64,000 bases of DNA from assembly GCA_020631105.1 (NCBI GenBank), contig JAHDHW010000003.1, positions 41,811 to 105,810 on the forward strand. The letters run 5' to 3'. Shown piece after piece: positions 8,762 to 17,536 of this stretch. The position numbers and the translations under genes are program-made. The stretch comes from Saprospiraceae bacterium (GTDB lineage: Bacteria; Bacteroidota; Bacteroidia; Chitinophagales; Saprospiraceae). A model generated the notes under the pieces. The model ran no database searches. It saw only the letters and a list, made by a program, of their open reading frames with translations, and was not told the origin of the DNA. The number at the start of each line of letters is the position of its first letter. The first letter of the stretch is position 1.

Positions 8762-9583
8762 ATGCTATATGACGATATTCAGGAAACGGTAGCTTTCCTG
8801 CAGTCCAAAACAAATACTCAACCAGAATATGGAATTGTCCTTGGAACGGGGCTCGGTAACTTAACGGATGATATAGAAGTGGATGCTGTGATTGATTATA
8901 AGTCAATTCCTCACTTCCCTGTGTCTACGGTACAGAGTCATAAAGGCCAACTTATATTTGGGAAATTAGCGGGAAAAAATATCGTTGCTTTAGCCGGGCG
9001 CTTTCATTATTATGAAGGATACAGCATGAAAGAGGTGACCTTTCCAATCCGTGTACTAAAGTTTTTAGGGATTAAGCGAATTATAATTTCTAATGTCTCT
9101 GGTAGTACGAATGCTGCTTACGAAGCGGGGGATATTGTTTTTATTAAAGATCATATCAATCTACAACCAGAAAATCCTTTGCGAGGGATTAATGATGAGC
9201 GCCTGGGGCCAAGGTTTCCGGATATGTTGGATACCTATGACAGGGCACTCAATAAAGAAGCCTTACAGATTGCTGAGACACACGACATCCGGGCTCATGA
9301 GGGTGTTTATGTAGGCTTGCAAGGGCCAAACCTGGAGACTCCTGCTGAGTATAATTTCTTAAACCGTATTGGTGGCGATGTAGTTGGGATGTCAACGGTA
9401 CCAGAGGTTATTGTAGCAAAGCATATGAGTTTGCCAGTATTTGTAGTATCAGTAGTGTCCAATAAGTGTTTTCCTATTGATGCAATTACAAAAACAACCT
9501 TAGAATCCGTTGTCCAACTCGCCAATGAAGTTGAACCTAAGATGCGACTGATTGTTAAAAAGATTCTGGAACGCTTACCTTAA
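8762..9583 (+). CDS. Purine-nucleoside phosphorylase, trimeric type
   Basis: A trimeric-type (PNP/MTAP family) phosphorylase with VLGTGLGNL near residues 26-34, SHKGQL, AGRFHYYEG, NVSGS, GPNLETPAEY and GMSTVPEVIVAKH. It splits inosine and guanosine with phosphate to the free base and ribose-1-phosphate. The frame is open from an earlier ATG at 8726, which overlaps mqnC by 11 bases and would add 12 atypical residues. I prefer ATG 8762 (MLYDDI), giving 273 residues, the family's usual length. It may salvage purine made next to the futalosine pathway, but that link is only inferred from gene order. Confidence 0.92.
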   Translation: MLYDDIQETVAFLQSKTNTQPEYGIVLGTGLGNLTDDIEVDAVIDYKSIPHFPVSTVQSHKGQLIFGKLAGKNIVALAGRFHYYEGYSMKEVTFPIRVLKFLGIKRIIISNVSGSTNAAYEAGDIVFIKDHINLQPENPLRGINDERLGPRFPDMLDTYDRALNKEALQIAETHDIRAHEGVYVGLQGPNLETPAEYNFLNRIGGDVVGMSTVPEVIVAKHMSLPVFVVSVVSNKCFPIDAITKTTLESVVQLANEVEPKMRLIVKKILERLP

Positions 9584-9602
9584 GATAACGACTATCTTTT
9601 GG

Positions 9603-9610
9603 TAAATTTG
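9603..9610 (+). promoter_or_regulatory. Candidate uvrA promoter (-7 element)
   Basis: TAAATTTG matches TAnnTTTG 63 bases before the uvrA start. The -33 region has only TTA at the expected spacing, so confidence is low. Confidence 0.35.
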
Positions 9611-9673
9611 TTGGCCTTAAAACTAAAATAGTCGATCTACAAACTCCGACAAGCACGCTGCTGCACAATATCT

Positions 9674-12541
9674 ATGGCGAAAATAAAAAAGAAAAAAACG
9701 AGTAATGGACACGCAAAAAATCTTGAAAATGACTTCATAGAAGTCATTGGTGCGCGCGTGCATAATCTGAAAGATGTCGATGTAAAAATCCCTAGAAATA
9801 AATTAGTGGTGATTACGGGAATTAGCGGAAGTGGTAAATCATCGTTGGCCTTCGATACAATTTATGCAGAAGGGCAAAGGCGTTATATGGAGACTTTTAC
9901 TTCCTATGCACGGCAGTTTATCGGGAATATGGAACGCCCCGATGTAGAGAAAATTACTGGTCTGTCTCCTGTGATTAGTATTGAACAAAAAACCACAGGA
10001 CGAAATCCTCGCTCTACTGTTGGAACAATTACGGAGGTTTACGATTTCTTGCGATTACTATATGCAAGGATTGGCGAAGCTTACTCTCATCTCACAGGCA
10101 AGAAGATGGTGCGTTATAATGAAGATCAAATGATCGAACACATCTTCACCAATTTCAAAAACAAAAGGATTTTATTATTAGCCCCCCTAGTACGGTCCCG
10201 GAAAGGACATTATCGTGAATTGTTTGATAGCGTTCGCAAGCAAGGGTATACAAAAGTGAGAGTCGATGGAAAGATCATCGATATCAAACCCGGTATGCAG
10301 GTAGATCGTTATAAGGTACATGATATCGAAGTTGTAGTAGATCGAATTAAAGTTTCTGCTGATCGCAAGGAAAGACTGACCACTAGTCTTCAAACGGCCC
10401 TCCGTTCAGGTAATGGGTTAATTTTTGTCATGGAGCATGATACAGAGGATGTTTATCCATATAGTAAGCACCTGATGGACCCAGAAACTGGGCTTTCGTA
10501 TGAAGAACCTTCACCAAATGCTTTTTCATTTAACTCTCCATACGGCGCATGCCCTACTTGTAAAGGTTTAGGGAAACTGCCCAAGGTTGACCTGGGTAAA
10601 GTTATCCCTGATGATTCGAAAAGCATAAATGATCAAGGGATTGCACCCTTTGGGGAGGTGAGGGATAATATGACCTTTAAGCAGCTTCGTGCAGTTGCTA
10701 AAAAATACAAATTCACTTTTGCAACGCCTGTAAAAGAAATCCCTAAAAAGGCACTAGATATTATCCTTTACGGAGGGGACGAAACTTTCGATGTTAAGAT
10801 CAATTATAAACATGACTATGTATATAACTTAGCCAACGAAGGTATTTTTAATATGTTGGAGCGCTGGTACAGTGAATCAAGTTCGGATAAAATCAGAAGA
10901 TGGTCCGAGGAGTTTATGACCGTAGATGTATGTCCGGATTGCGAAGGTGCCCGACTGAAAAAGGAATCCCTACACTTTAAATTAGGGGAGAAAAACATTT
11001 CTGTACTCGCGCAAATGGATGTTTCCGATCTGGCGGAATGGATGTATGAATTGGATAAACACCTTTCGGAGCGACAAAAGGTAATCGCAAAAGATATACT
11101 CAAGGAAATACGTCTCCGCTTAGGTTTTCTTTTGCACGTAGGCCTAGATTATTTAACCCTAGACCGTCCTGCCCGGACACTTTCCGGAGGCGAAGCTCAG
11201 CGAATAAGACTTGCTACTCAGATTGGTTCACAACTTACGGGGATTACCTATATCCTGGATGAGCCTAGTATTGGGTTGCACCAACGGGATAACCAACGCT
11301 TAATAGAAGCACTTAAGGATTTATCCGATATCGGGAATACCGTTTTAGTAGTTGAGCATGATAAAGACATTATGTTGGCTTCGGACTACCTGATTGACCT
11401 TGGACCAGGAGCCGGAAAGCATGGAGGGACATTAGTAGGGGAAGGAATACCGAAAGATTTTCTAAAAAATAAGACGCTTACTTCCGCTTATTTAAAGAAT
11501 AAAGTATCTATTGAAATCCCTGAAAAGCGAAGGAAGGGGAATGGTAAGTTTTTGGAATTGAAAGGAGCAGTAGGTAACAATTTGAATAAAGTAAGCATCA
11601 AGATTCCACTCGGGACGCTCACATGTATAACCGGAGTTTCAGGAAGCGGCAAATCTACTTTAATTAATGAGACCTTATATCCAATTTTGAGGCAATACTT
11701 TTATAAGAGCCGTCAGAAGCCATTGGTATATGACAAGATCATAGGGATAGATAATGTGGATAAAGTAATTGAAATAGACCAGTCTCCAATTGGCCGTACG
11801 CCACGCTCAAATCCAGCTACCTATACCGGAGTATTTACAGATATTCGAAAAATATTTTCTGAACTGCCAGAAGCAAAAATCCGTGGATATAAGCCTGGCC
11901 GGTTTTCTTTTAATGTCAAAGGTGGGAGATGTCAGGTTTGTGAAGGAGCGGGCAAACGAATTATCGAAATGAACTTTCTCCCTGATGTGGCAGTAGATTG
12001 CGAAAATTGTATGGGGCGGCGCTATAACCGTGAAACATTGGAGATCTTATATAAAGGGAAATCGATCAACGATGTACTTAATATGACGGTAGAAGAAGCC
12101 GTTCTTTTCTTTGAAAAAATTCCTAATATTTATCGGAAAACTAAAACGCTTTTGGATGTGGGTTTGGGCTACATTACGCTAGGGCAACAGGCAACAACAC
12201 TTTCCGGAGGCGAAGCTCAGCGAGTAAAACTAGCAGAAGAACTTTCGAAAAGGGATACAGGAAACACAATCTATATCTTGGATGAGCCAACTACAGGTTT
12301 GCATTTTCAGGACATTCAACACTTTCTGAGTGTTATTAATAAACTCGTTGAAAAAGGGAATACCGTACTGATCATCGAACATAACCTCGACGTAATCAAG
12401 GTGGCAGATTATATCATTGATATGGGGCCGGAAGGAGGCAGGGGAGGTGGCAAAGTCGTTGCTCAAGGTACGCCGGAGAAGGTGGCTAAAAGTAAAAAAA
12501 GTTATACTGGCCAGTTTTTGGAGAAAGAACTGGAGCTGTAA
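9674..12541 (+). CDS. uvrA: Excinuclease ABC subunit UvrA
   Basis: A 955-residue tandem ABC ATPase. The first Walker A is GISGSGKSS at residues 49-57 and the second is GVSGSGKST in the C-terminal half. Both ABC signatures read LSGGEAQR. Zinc-binding CxxC pairs are visible (CPTC with CPDC, and CQVC with CENC). UvrA dimers scan DNA for bulky lesions and load UvrB in nucleotide excision repair. The length is normal for the family. It is transcribed alone and ends at a strong intrinsic terminator (12561-12610). The Lys-rich N-terminal extension is common in Bacteroidota. Confidence 0.98.
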   Translation: MAKIKKKKTSNGHAKNLENDFIEVIGARVHNLKDVDVKIPRNKLVVITGISGSGKSSLAFDTIYAEGQRRYMETFTSYARQFIGNMERPDVEKITGLSPVISIEQKTTGRNPRSTVGTITEVYDFLRLLYARIGEAYSHLTGKKMVRYNEDQMIEHIFTNFKNKRILLLAPLVRSRKGHYRELFDSVRKQGYTKVRVDGKIIDIKPGMQVDRYKVHDIEVVVDRIKVSADRKERLTTSLQTALRSGNGLIFVMEHDTEDVYPYSKHLMDPETGLSYEEPSPNAFSFNSPYGACPTCKGLGKLPKVDLGKVIPDDSKSINDQGIAPFGEVRDNMTFKQLRAVAKKYKFTFATPVKEIPKKALDIILYGGDETFDVKINYKHDYVYNLANEGIFNMLERWYSESSSDKIRRWSEEFMTVDVCPDCEGARLKKESLHFKLGEKNISVLAQMDVSDLAEWMYELDKHLSERQKVIAKDILKEIRLRLGFLLHVGLDYLTLDRPARTLSGGEAQRIRLATQIGSQLTGITYILDEPSIGLHQRDNQRLIEALKDLSDIGNTVLVVEHDKDIMLASDYLIDLGPGAGKHGGTLVGEGIPKDFLKNKTLTSAYLKNKVSIEIPEKRRKGNGKFLELKGAVGNNLNKVSIKIPLGTLTCITGVSGSGKSTLINETLYPILRQYFYKSRQKPLVYDKIIGIDNVDKVIEIDQSPIGRTPRSNPATYTGVFTDIRKIFSELPEAKIRGYKPGRFSFNVKGGRCQVCEGAGKRIIEMNFLPDVAVDCENCMGRRYNRETLEILYKGKSINDVLNMTVEEAVLFFEKIPNIYRKTKTLLDVGLGYITLGQQATTLSGGEAQRVKLAEELSKRDTGNTIYILDEPTTGLHFQDIQHFLSVINKLVEKGNTVLIIEHNLDVIKVADYIIDMGPEGGRGGGKVVAQGTPEKVAKSKKSYTGQFLEKELEL

Positions 12542-12560
12542 ATACAGCTCTTGAAGATAA

Positions 12561-12610
12561 AACAAAAACTCCCGGACATGATTATATAGATTGTTCGGGA
12601 GTTTTTGTTT
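12561..12610 (+). terminator. Intrinsic terminator of uvrA
   Basis: An 18-bp stem (12561-12578 with 12592-12609, one G-U pair) has a 13-base loop. The left arm starts A-rich and the right arm ends GTTTTTGTTT, so it can work in both directions. It lies 19 bases after the uvrA stop. Confidence 0.9.
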
Positions 12611-12862
12611 GATATTTTGGCCTTATCAGTAAAATAGACCCCAAAATAAGGTCGTTTTTGCTTCGAACTTGCCCTATAACTTAAATTAATGCATTCTTCA
12701 CCAAACAATCTTTCACAATTCCAATTCTAGTCGTAGCTTTGTATCTCCAAAAGGTGTTTAGCCTGCTTTTCTTTTGAATGTCGGGAGAGTAAGCGATGGA
12801 TAATAATTACTGGAAATCGACTTCAAAAAGAGGCAAAATTTATTATTTTTAAGCAAACAATC

Positions 12863-12869
12863 AAGGAGG
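12863..12869 (+). promoter_or_regulatory. Strong Shine-Dalgarno before the GH3 gene
   Basis: AAGGAGG lies five bases before ATG 12875. Such a full Shine-Dalgarno sequence is unusual in this window. It fixes the start codon. A TAGCTTTG -7 match at 12734-12741 may be the promoter, with a leader of about 125 bases. Confidence 0.6.
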
Positions 12870-12874
12870 CACCT

Positions 12875-14407
12875 ATGAGAAATATTGTAAATAGCGCTTT
12901 CAACTGGTACTACAAGCTTCGGTATAAGGAGATTGAGCGTATTCTCAATAATCCACATACGGCTCAGGCAGAAATTTTTCAGACGCTTATTAGCTCAGCC
13001 AAAAATACTGAGTTTGGACGTTTACATGGATTCGGGTCTATCCGAACCCCTAAGCAATTTCGCGATCAGGTGCCTGTTCAAAATTATGACTCTCTCAAAC
13101 CATACATTCAAAGAATGATGGAAGGAGAAAAAGATATTCTCTGGCCCGGTCGGGTTGAGATGTATTCCAAATCTTCAGGTACGACAAGTGATAAAAGTAA
13201 ATTCATCCCCGTCTCTCAGGTGAATTTTGACGAATGCCACATCAAGGGTACCTGGGATACGATGACGATTATCTATGATCAGATTCCGGATTGTACCATA
13301 TTCTCCGGTAAGAACTTCATCATGGCGGGTAACCATTCGGTTTATAAGCCAGGGTCGAAAACTATTTACGGAGATGTGTCCGCCTTGATGATAAAGAATA
13401 TGCCTAAGATCGCAAAGCCTTTCTTAGAGCCGGAGCTGGATATCGTCTTTCGGGATGATTGGGAATCAAAGATTGCTATGATGGCGGAGGTTGCCTGTCG
13501 GCCTGATATCGCACCAATGATCAAAATGATTGGCGGTGTGCCTACCTGGACAATTGTATTCTTCCGTCATATTCTAGAGCACTCCGGCAAATCAAACATG
13601 TTAGAGGTGTGGCCAAATTTTGAGACCTACATTCATGGTGGCGTAAATATTGAACCTTACCGCGAGCAATTAGCTCAGCTCCTTCCGTCAGAACAAGTAA
13701 AATATTTTGAAGTCTATAATGCTTCTGAAGGCTACTTCGGTACGAAGTTGAAACTTGAAGATGATGACATGTTACTCTTAGTGAACAATGGGGTGTACTA
13801 TGAATTTATCCCGATGGATCAATGGCATGAGGATGAACCTAAAGCCATTCCCCTAGAAGATGTCGAAGTGGGTAAAAATTATGCTTTAGTCATTAGCACC
13901 AATGCAGGACTCTGGCGTTATGTCATAGGAGATACCTTAACGTTTACTTCCATTAATCCATATAAAATAAAAATCACCGGACGAACTAAACAATTTGTCA
14001 ATGCCTTTGGTGAAGAGGTCATGGTATCCAATACAGATAAAGCAATCGCAGAGGCTTGTCAGGAAATGAATGCGATCGTTTCAGAATATACAGTTGCTCC
14101 TATCTACTTTAAAAACTCTGGTAAAGGAGGGCACGAATGGTTGGTGGAGTTCGAAAAAGAACCAATTGACATTAAAGCATTCAATGCCTTACTCGACCAA
14201 AAATTGCAGATGATTAATTCCGATTATGAAGCAAAACGCTATAAAGATATGGCACTTCAGGAATTAATGTTACGACGTTTACCGAAAGGGACTTTTATGA
14301 GTTGGATGAAGCAGCGCGGAAAATTAGGTAATCAAAATAAGGTTCCTCGCCTGGCGAATAACAGACAGTATGTCGATGACATTTTGAACTTTATGTTAGA
14401 AGCGTAA
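12875..14407 (+). CDS. GH3 family acyl-adenylate-forming protein
   Basis: A 510-residue protein of the GH3 superfamily, named after plant auxin-responsive acyl-acid amido synthetases. The ATP-binding SSGTTSDKSKFIP segment lies at about residues 99-111, a central YNASEGYFG motif follows, and a C-terminal part contains GRTKQFVNAFGEE. These enzymes adenylate a carboxylic acid and pass it to an amine or other acceptor. The substrate of bacterial GH3 proteins is mostly unknown. It has no signal peptide, so it is cytosolic. It stands alone, and its end faces the T9SS cargo gene with a 15-base gap. The family assignment is firm; the substrate is not known. Confidence 0.9.
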   Translation: MRNIVNSAFNWYYKLRYKEIERILNNPHTAQAEIFQTLISSAKNTEFGRLHGFGSIRTPKQFRDQVPVQNYDSLKPYIQRMMEGEKDILWPGRVEMYSKSSGTTSDKSKFIPVSQVNFDECHIKGTWDTMTIIYDQIPDCTIFSGKNFIMAGNHSVYKPGSKTIYGDVSALMIKNMPKIAKPFLEPELDIVFRDDWESKIAMMAEVACRPDIAPMIKMIGGVPTWTIVFFRHILEHSGKSNMLEVWPNFETYIHGGVNIEPYREQLAQLLPSEQVKYFEVYNASEGYFGTKLKLEDDDMLLLVNNGVYYEFIPMDQWHEDEPKAIPLEDVEVGKNYALVISTNAGLWRYVIGDTLTFTSINPYKIKITGRTKQFVNAFGEEVMVSNTDKAIAEACQEMNAIVSEYTVAPIYFKNSGKGGHEWLVEFEKEPIDIKAFNALLDQKLQMINSDYEAKRYKDMALQELMLRRLPKGTFMSWMKQRGKLGNQNKVPRLANNRQYVDDILNFMLEA

Positions 14408-14422
14408 CTCTTTTCTTTACAA

Positions 14423-16321
14423 CTATTGCTTAACCAGCTTTCCCGTCGAATAGGCTCCTGTTAGTGTCCTAAGCTGATATATGTATATACCCTTTGTTGG
14501 TAATTCTGCTGCTGATAAAGGGATCGTGTTCTGCCCTTGTACCAGATCCATAGTTTTCTTTATTATTCGCCGACCGTCACCTGCCATGATTACTAATGTA
14601 CCCTTTGTTGATGCTGGCATTTCCACATTAAAGCTCGCAATGTTGTCGAAGGGATTAGGGACTATTTGCGTCTTTAAGGGTACATCGTTAAGCAGAGGTG
14701 ATTGGATATCTAAAGAAAGGCCGATGATGTTTAAATCTTTGTCATAAGCTTCAGGGGAAAGCGTATTATTTATAAGTCGAAGTGCTGTGCTCAAGTTTCC
14801 AGGGCGTTTAGCCTCAAAGTATAAAGAAAATAAAACCTCGTCATCAACCTTAGTAACTTGTTCTCTAAGGTCTAGCCAACTTACTTTTAAATAGCCGTCT
14901 TTTGCCTTGGATAAGCCTAAATTCTCTGACGCAAAATCTGATAAAACCCCTGAAGTACTATGTTCGAATTTTAATAGATCAGCATCGAATTCAAGCTCAA
15001 ATTGTAAACCACTGAGATACTGCAGATCATTTAATTTAAAGTCAATTTTGATTTTTTCTTCTGCATCAAATATTTGCTCGTTAATGAGTAAGCTACCTTT
15101 ACTTCGGTCTTCTATTGATGGCGAGGTAAAAAGGCCTGGATCTGCTGATTTGTTTACATCACCGACTTTCATTCCGATATAGTTCAATTGAATATCTTCA
15201 CTGTTGTTATTGATGTTAATGACTGAAGGGAATGTTGATTGGAACGGGTTACTTTCATTCTCAAAAACATAATCTTCAGGAATGAAACGCCAAGACGGGA
15301 GATTAGGAAACTGATCAATGTGGTCAAGAATTAATTGTCTGATTAATACAACATCGAAAATCGAAATATTCCCGGAGTTATTTACGTCCGCAGCAATTAT
15401 CTTGTAAGGCGACCCTAGCTGCTCTAAACCAAGAATATGTTTTGCTATCAAAAGGGCATCAAAAGTACTTACGCCATTTCTGGGATTAATATTTTTACTT
15501 ACGTTAACATTGCCGAATAAGGGAGTGGCAGAAATATCATAACAATTATTAGCTAAATACTCGTCGAGGCCAGGAATGGCTGTTAGTCCAAATTCAATAA
15601 AAACACTATCTATCGGGGTGGCACATTCGGTGCTTGCATTAATACAAATTTCAAAAGTTTCAGTAGGACAGGAGTTCAGGTTGTTTTGTACTACGATATA
15701 AGTTGAGGTATAAGTCCAATTGCCAGCATTATCACTGACCCAAAAGTCCAGCGTTTGTGTACCTAGATGATCGCAGTTTAATGGAATTGAACTAGTAGCT
15801 GCTACAGGCGGCGCTGTCTGACCAGGACCAAGAGCAGGCATATGTATAAGGAACTGCTCAATACCACAATTATCGAAACTGCCATTATCCAATAAGGTCG
15901 CTGTAAAATCAAACTCTTGAGATGAAGGCATATCAATCGCAAGTCCATTGAAAATACTTATGGTCGGAGCGATGCAATCTTTTACTTCAAATAAATAAGA
16001 ACAAGTAGCTGATGAATCGCAGTTATCCATGACTGTAAAGTCGATGGCATGAATACCTACGGGGTAATCATTAGAAACACTACTTGCCGTTCCAGAAAAA
16101 TCAAGACTACCATTATTATCAAGATCTATCGTATAGCTAAAAGATAAATCACTAGTGACACATTGAGTAATTGCTTCTATACCTAACTGAATAGAGGCAG
16201 ATTCACAGGATGAATCCTCTAAGCAAAAGATTTGATCTTCACAGCTAGAGTTTAATGTGATTTGCGCGTATAAAAGGTTAGACAAAGAAAATACCAGGCA
16301 AAGGGAAAGTAGTAGTCTCAT
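14423..16321 (-). CDS. T9SS type A cargo with dockerin- and cohesin-like parts
   Basis: A 632-residue secreted protein. A signal peptide (RLLLSLCLVFSLSNLLYA) leaves Gln at +1. The N-terminal half has Cys-rich HYR/Ig-like segments (CSYLFEVKDCIAPTI, WVSDNAGNW). Residues about 275-340 hold two dockerin-like helices with a calcium loop (DVNNSGNISIFDVV; the first copy is weaker). Residues about 410-530 resemble a cohesin-type sandwich (LSGLQFELEFDADLLKF). A T9SS type A sorting domain (IVPNPFDNIASFNV to the C-terminal GKLVKQ) closes the protein. It is probably exported to the cell surface. The ligand or substrate is unknown. Having dockerin and cohesin features in one chain suggests self-assembly or partner binding. 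Confidence 0.8.
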   Translation of the reverse strand: MRLLLSLCLVFSLSNLLYAQITLNSSCEDQIFCLEDSSCESASIQLGIEAITQCVTSDLSFSYTIDLDNNGSLDFSGTASSVSNDYPVGIHAIDFTVMDNCDSSATCSYLFEVKDCIAPTISIFNGLAIDMPSSQEFDFTATLLDNGSFDNCGIEQFLIHMPALGPGQTAPPVAATSSIPLNCDHLGTQTLDFWVSDNAGNWTYTSTYIVVQNNLNSCPTETFEICINASTECATPIDSVFIEFGLTAIPGLDEYLANNCYDISATPLFGNVNVSKNINPRNGVSTFDALLIAKHILGLEQLGSPYKIIAADVNNSGNISIFDVVLIRQLILDHIDQFPNLPSWRFIPEDYVFENESNPFQSTFPSVININNNSEDIQLNYIGMKVGDVNKSADPGLFTSPSIEDRSKGSLLINEQIFDAEEKIKIDFKLNDLQYLSGLQFELEFDADLLKFEHSTSGVLSDFASENLGLSKAKDGYLKVSWLDLREQVTKVDDEVLFSLYFEAKRPGNLSTALRLINNTLSPEAYDKDLNIIGLSLDIQSPLLNDVPLKTQIVPNPFDNIASFNVEMPASTKGTLVIMAGDGRRIIKKTMDLVQGQNTIPLSAAELPTKGIYIYQLRTLTGAYSTGKLVKQ

Positions 16322-16959
16322 GGGAAAATGAATTTATGGTGAAAGAACTATCCGTTCTTTGGAAGAAGCAGAGGAATAAAATACAGGTTTCTAGAAAGAA
16401 TAGCAAGGAAAAATTCCCCTCTCCTGGTCTAGGGGAGAGGGGCTACATCCCAAAAACAGATTTGAGAAGAGTCCGTTGCCGAACTCTTTCGTTTTTGCAG
16501 TATGACTAGTCTTACTGCTGTTGATTCTACCCGTAGATAGAAATCATGAGATTACAACTGTTATAAAACAATTGACTCTTATTCAATCTTCTAGTGTCTA
16601 GAAGTAGATTTTGCAATAGTTAATTCTGCTGATAGATTTACATTTATGGGCAAACTCCCCTTTGCCATAAAGGTTATCAGCGCTGATTTTCTCAACGTAG
16701 TTTGCACTTCAAACAAGTGCGTTGAATATATAGGCTAGTTTTAACCGTTAAATGCGGCTAGCTGGTTCTTTAGCTTACGACCAAAGAGATAAAATAAAAA
16801 TAACGGTGATTGGGAATTAGTGAAGGTGATTGGGATGAGTGCAATTCAATACAAATTACAACTTTACAAATATAACGGTTTTATTCTATTAAAAGATACA
16901 GGCTAAGAGAAATTTTTAGAAATTTATTCTTTATCAACTTGCGTCAACTGAAGAATAAT
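16322..16959. other. Structured intergenic region between divergent genes
   Basis: This 0.64 kb region has no credible gene. It contains four inverted repeats: 16416-16442 (9 bp, C/G-rich), 16497-16518, a nested pair at 16628-16681 and 16693-16724. Two 11-base direct copies of GGTGATTGGGA occur at 16805-16815 and 16825-16835. It may hold a structured RNA or regulatory sites for the flanking genes. Confidence 0.5.
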
Positions 16960-17481
16960 ATGAATATCCGGACAACCTTAGAGGAAGATCATTCAAAACC
17001 AACAATCATGGAGATTGTCGAGTATGTTGGTAGAAGTACTAAGAAGTTTGCAGAACTTATGGAATGTTTCTTTTGCGATACCAGCCGAATCTCACATCAT
17101 GCATCTTGGGCGGTAGGTTTTTGTGGATTGAAATATCCATCATTAATTATACCCTATCTGGATCAGATGCTGGATTATCTTGAGCAACCTGTCCATAATT
17201 CTATCCGAAGAAATACGGTGCGTATTATGGCGGAAATGGATCTGCCGGAAGAATTTTTAGGACGCGTTGCGGAAATATGTTTTAAGTTTTTGGATGACCC
17301 AAAGGAAGCAATCGCGGTTCGGGTGTTTTCAATGAGTGTACTATTCAATATAGTAAAAAAAGAACCGGAGTTGGCGAATGAGTTACGGATCGTAATTGAA
17401 GATCATTACCCACACGGATCAGCGGGGTTTAAATCGAGAGGTAAAAAAATATTAAAGGCCCTTGCAAAATTTGAGGCATAA
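16960..17481 (+). CDS. HEAT-repeat-like protein of unknown function
   Basis: A 173-residue, mainly helical protein. I chose ATG 16960 (MNIRTTLEED); the frame is also open from TTG 16939, which would add seven residues. The sequence reads as successive antiparallel helix pairs (HASWAVGFCGLKYPSLI, then NSIRRNTVRIMAEMDLP, then AIAVRVFSMSVLFNIV), as in HEAT/Armadillo scaffolds that bind protein or nucleic acid. It has no signal peptide or membrane segment. It is a single gene with a bidirectional terminator just after it. I do not recognise a specific family or function. Confidence 0.65.
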   Translation: MNIRTTLEEDHSKPTIMEIVEYVGRSTKKFAELMECFFCDTSRISHHASWAVGFCGLKYPSLIIPYLDQMLDYLEQPVHNSIRRNTVRIMAEMDLPEEFLGRVAEICFKFLDDPKEAIAVRVFSMSVLFNIVKKEPELANELRIVIEDHYPHGSAGFKSRGKKILKALAKFEA

Positions 17482-17482
17482 A

Positions 17483-17512
17483 AAAAGCCTGATGAATTTT
17501 CATCAGGCTTTT
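17483..17512. terminator. Bidirectional intrinsic terminator
   Basis: A perfect 14-bp inverted repeat (AAAAGCCTGATGAA at 17483-17496 with its complement at 17499-17512) has A-rich and T-rich flanks. It sits between the ends of the HEAT-like and YceI genes and serves both. Confidence 0.9.
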
Positions 17513-17536
17513 CATTAAGCGTTACATTATAGGTGC

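Noticed and set aside
16939..16959. TTG start for the HEAT-like gene
   Set aside because: The ATG at 16960 begins the conserved-looking part, and the extra seven residues add nothing.
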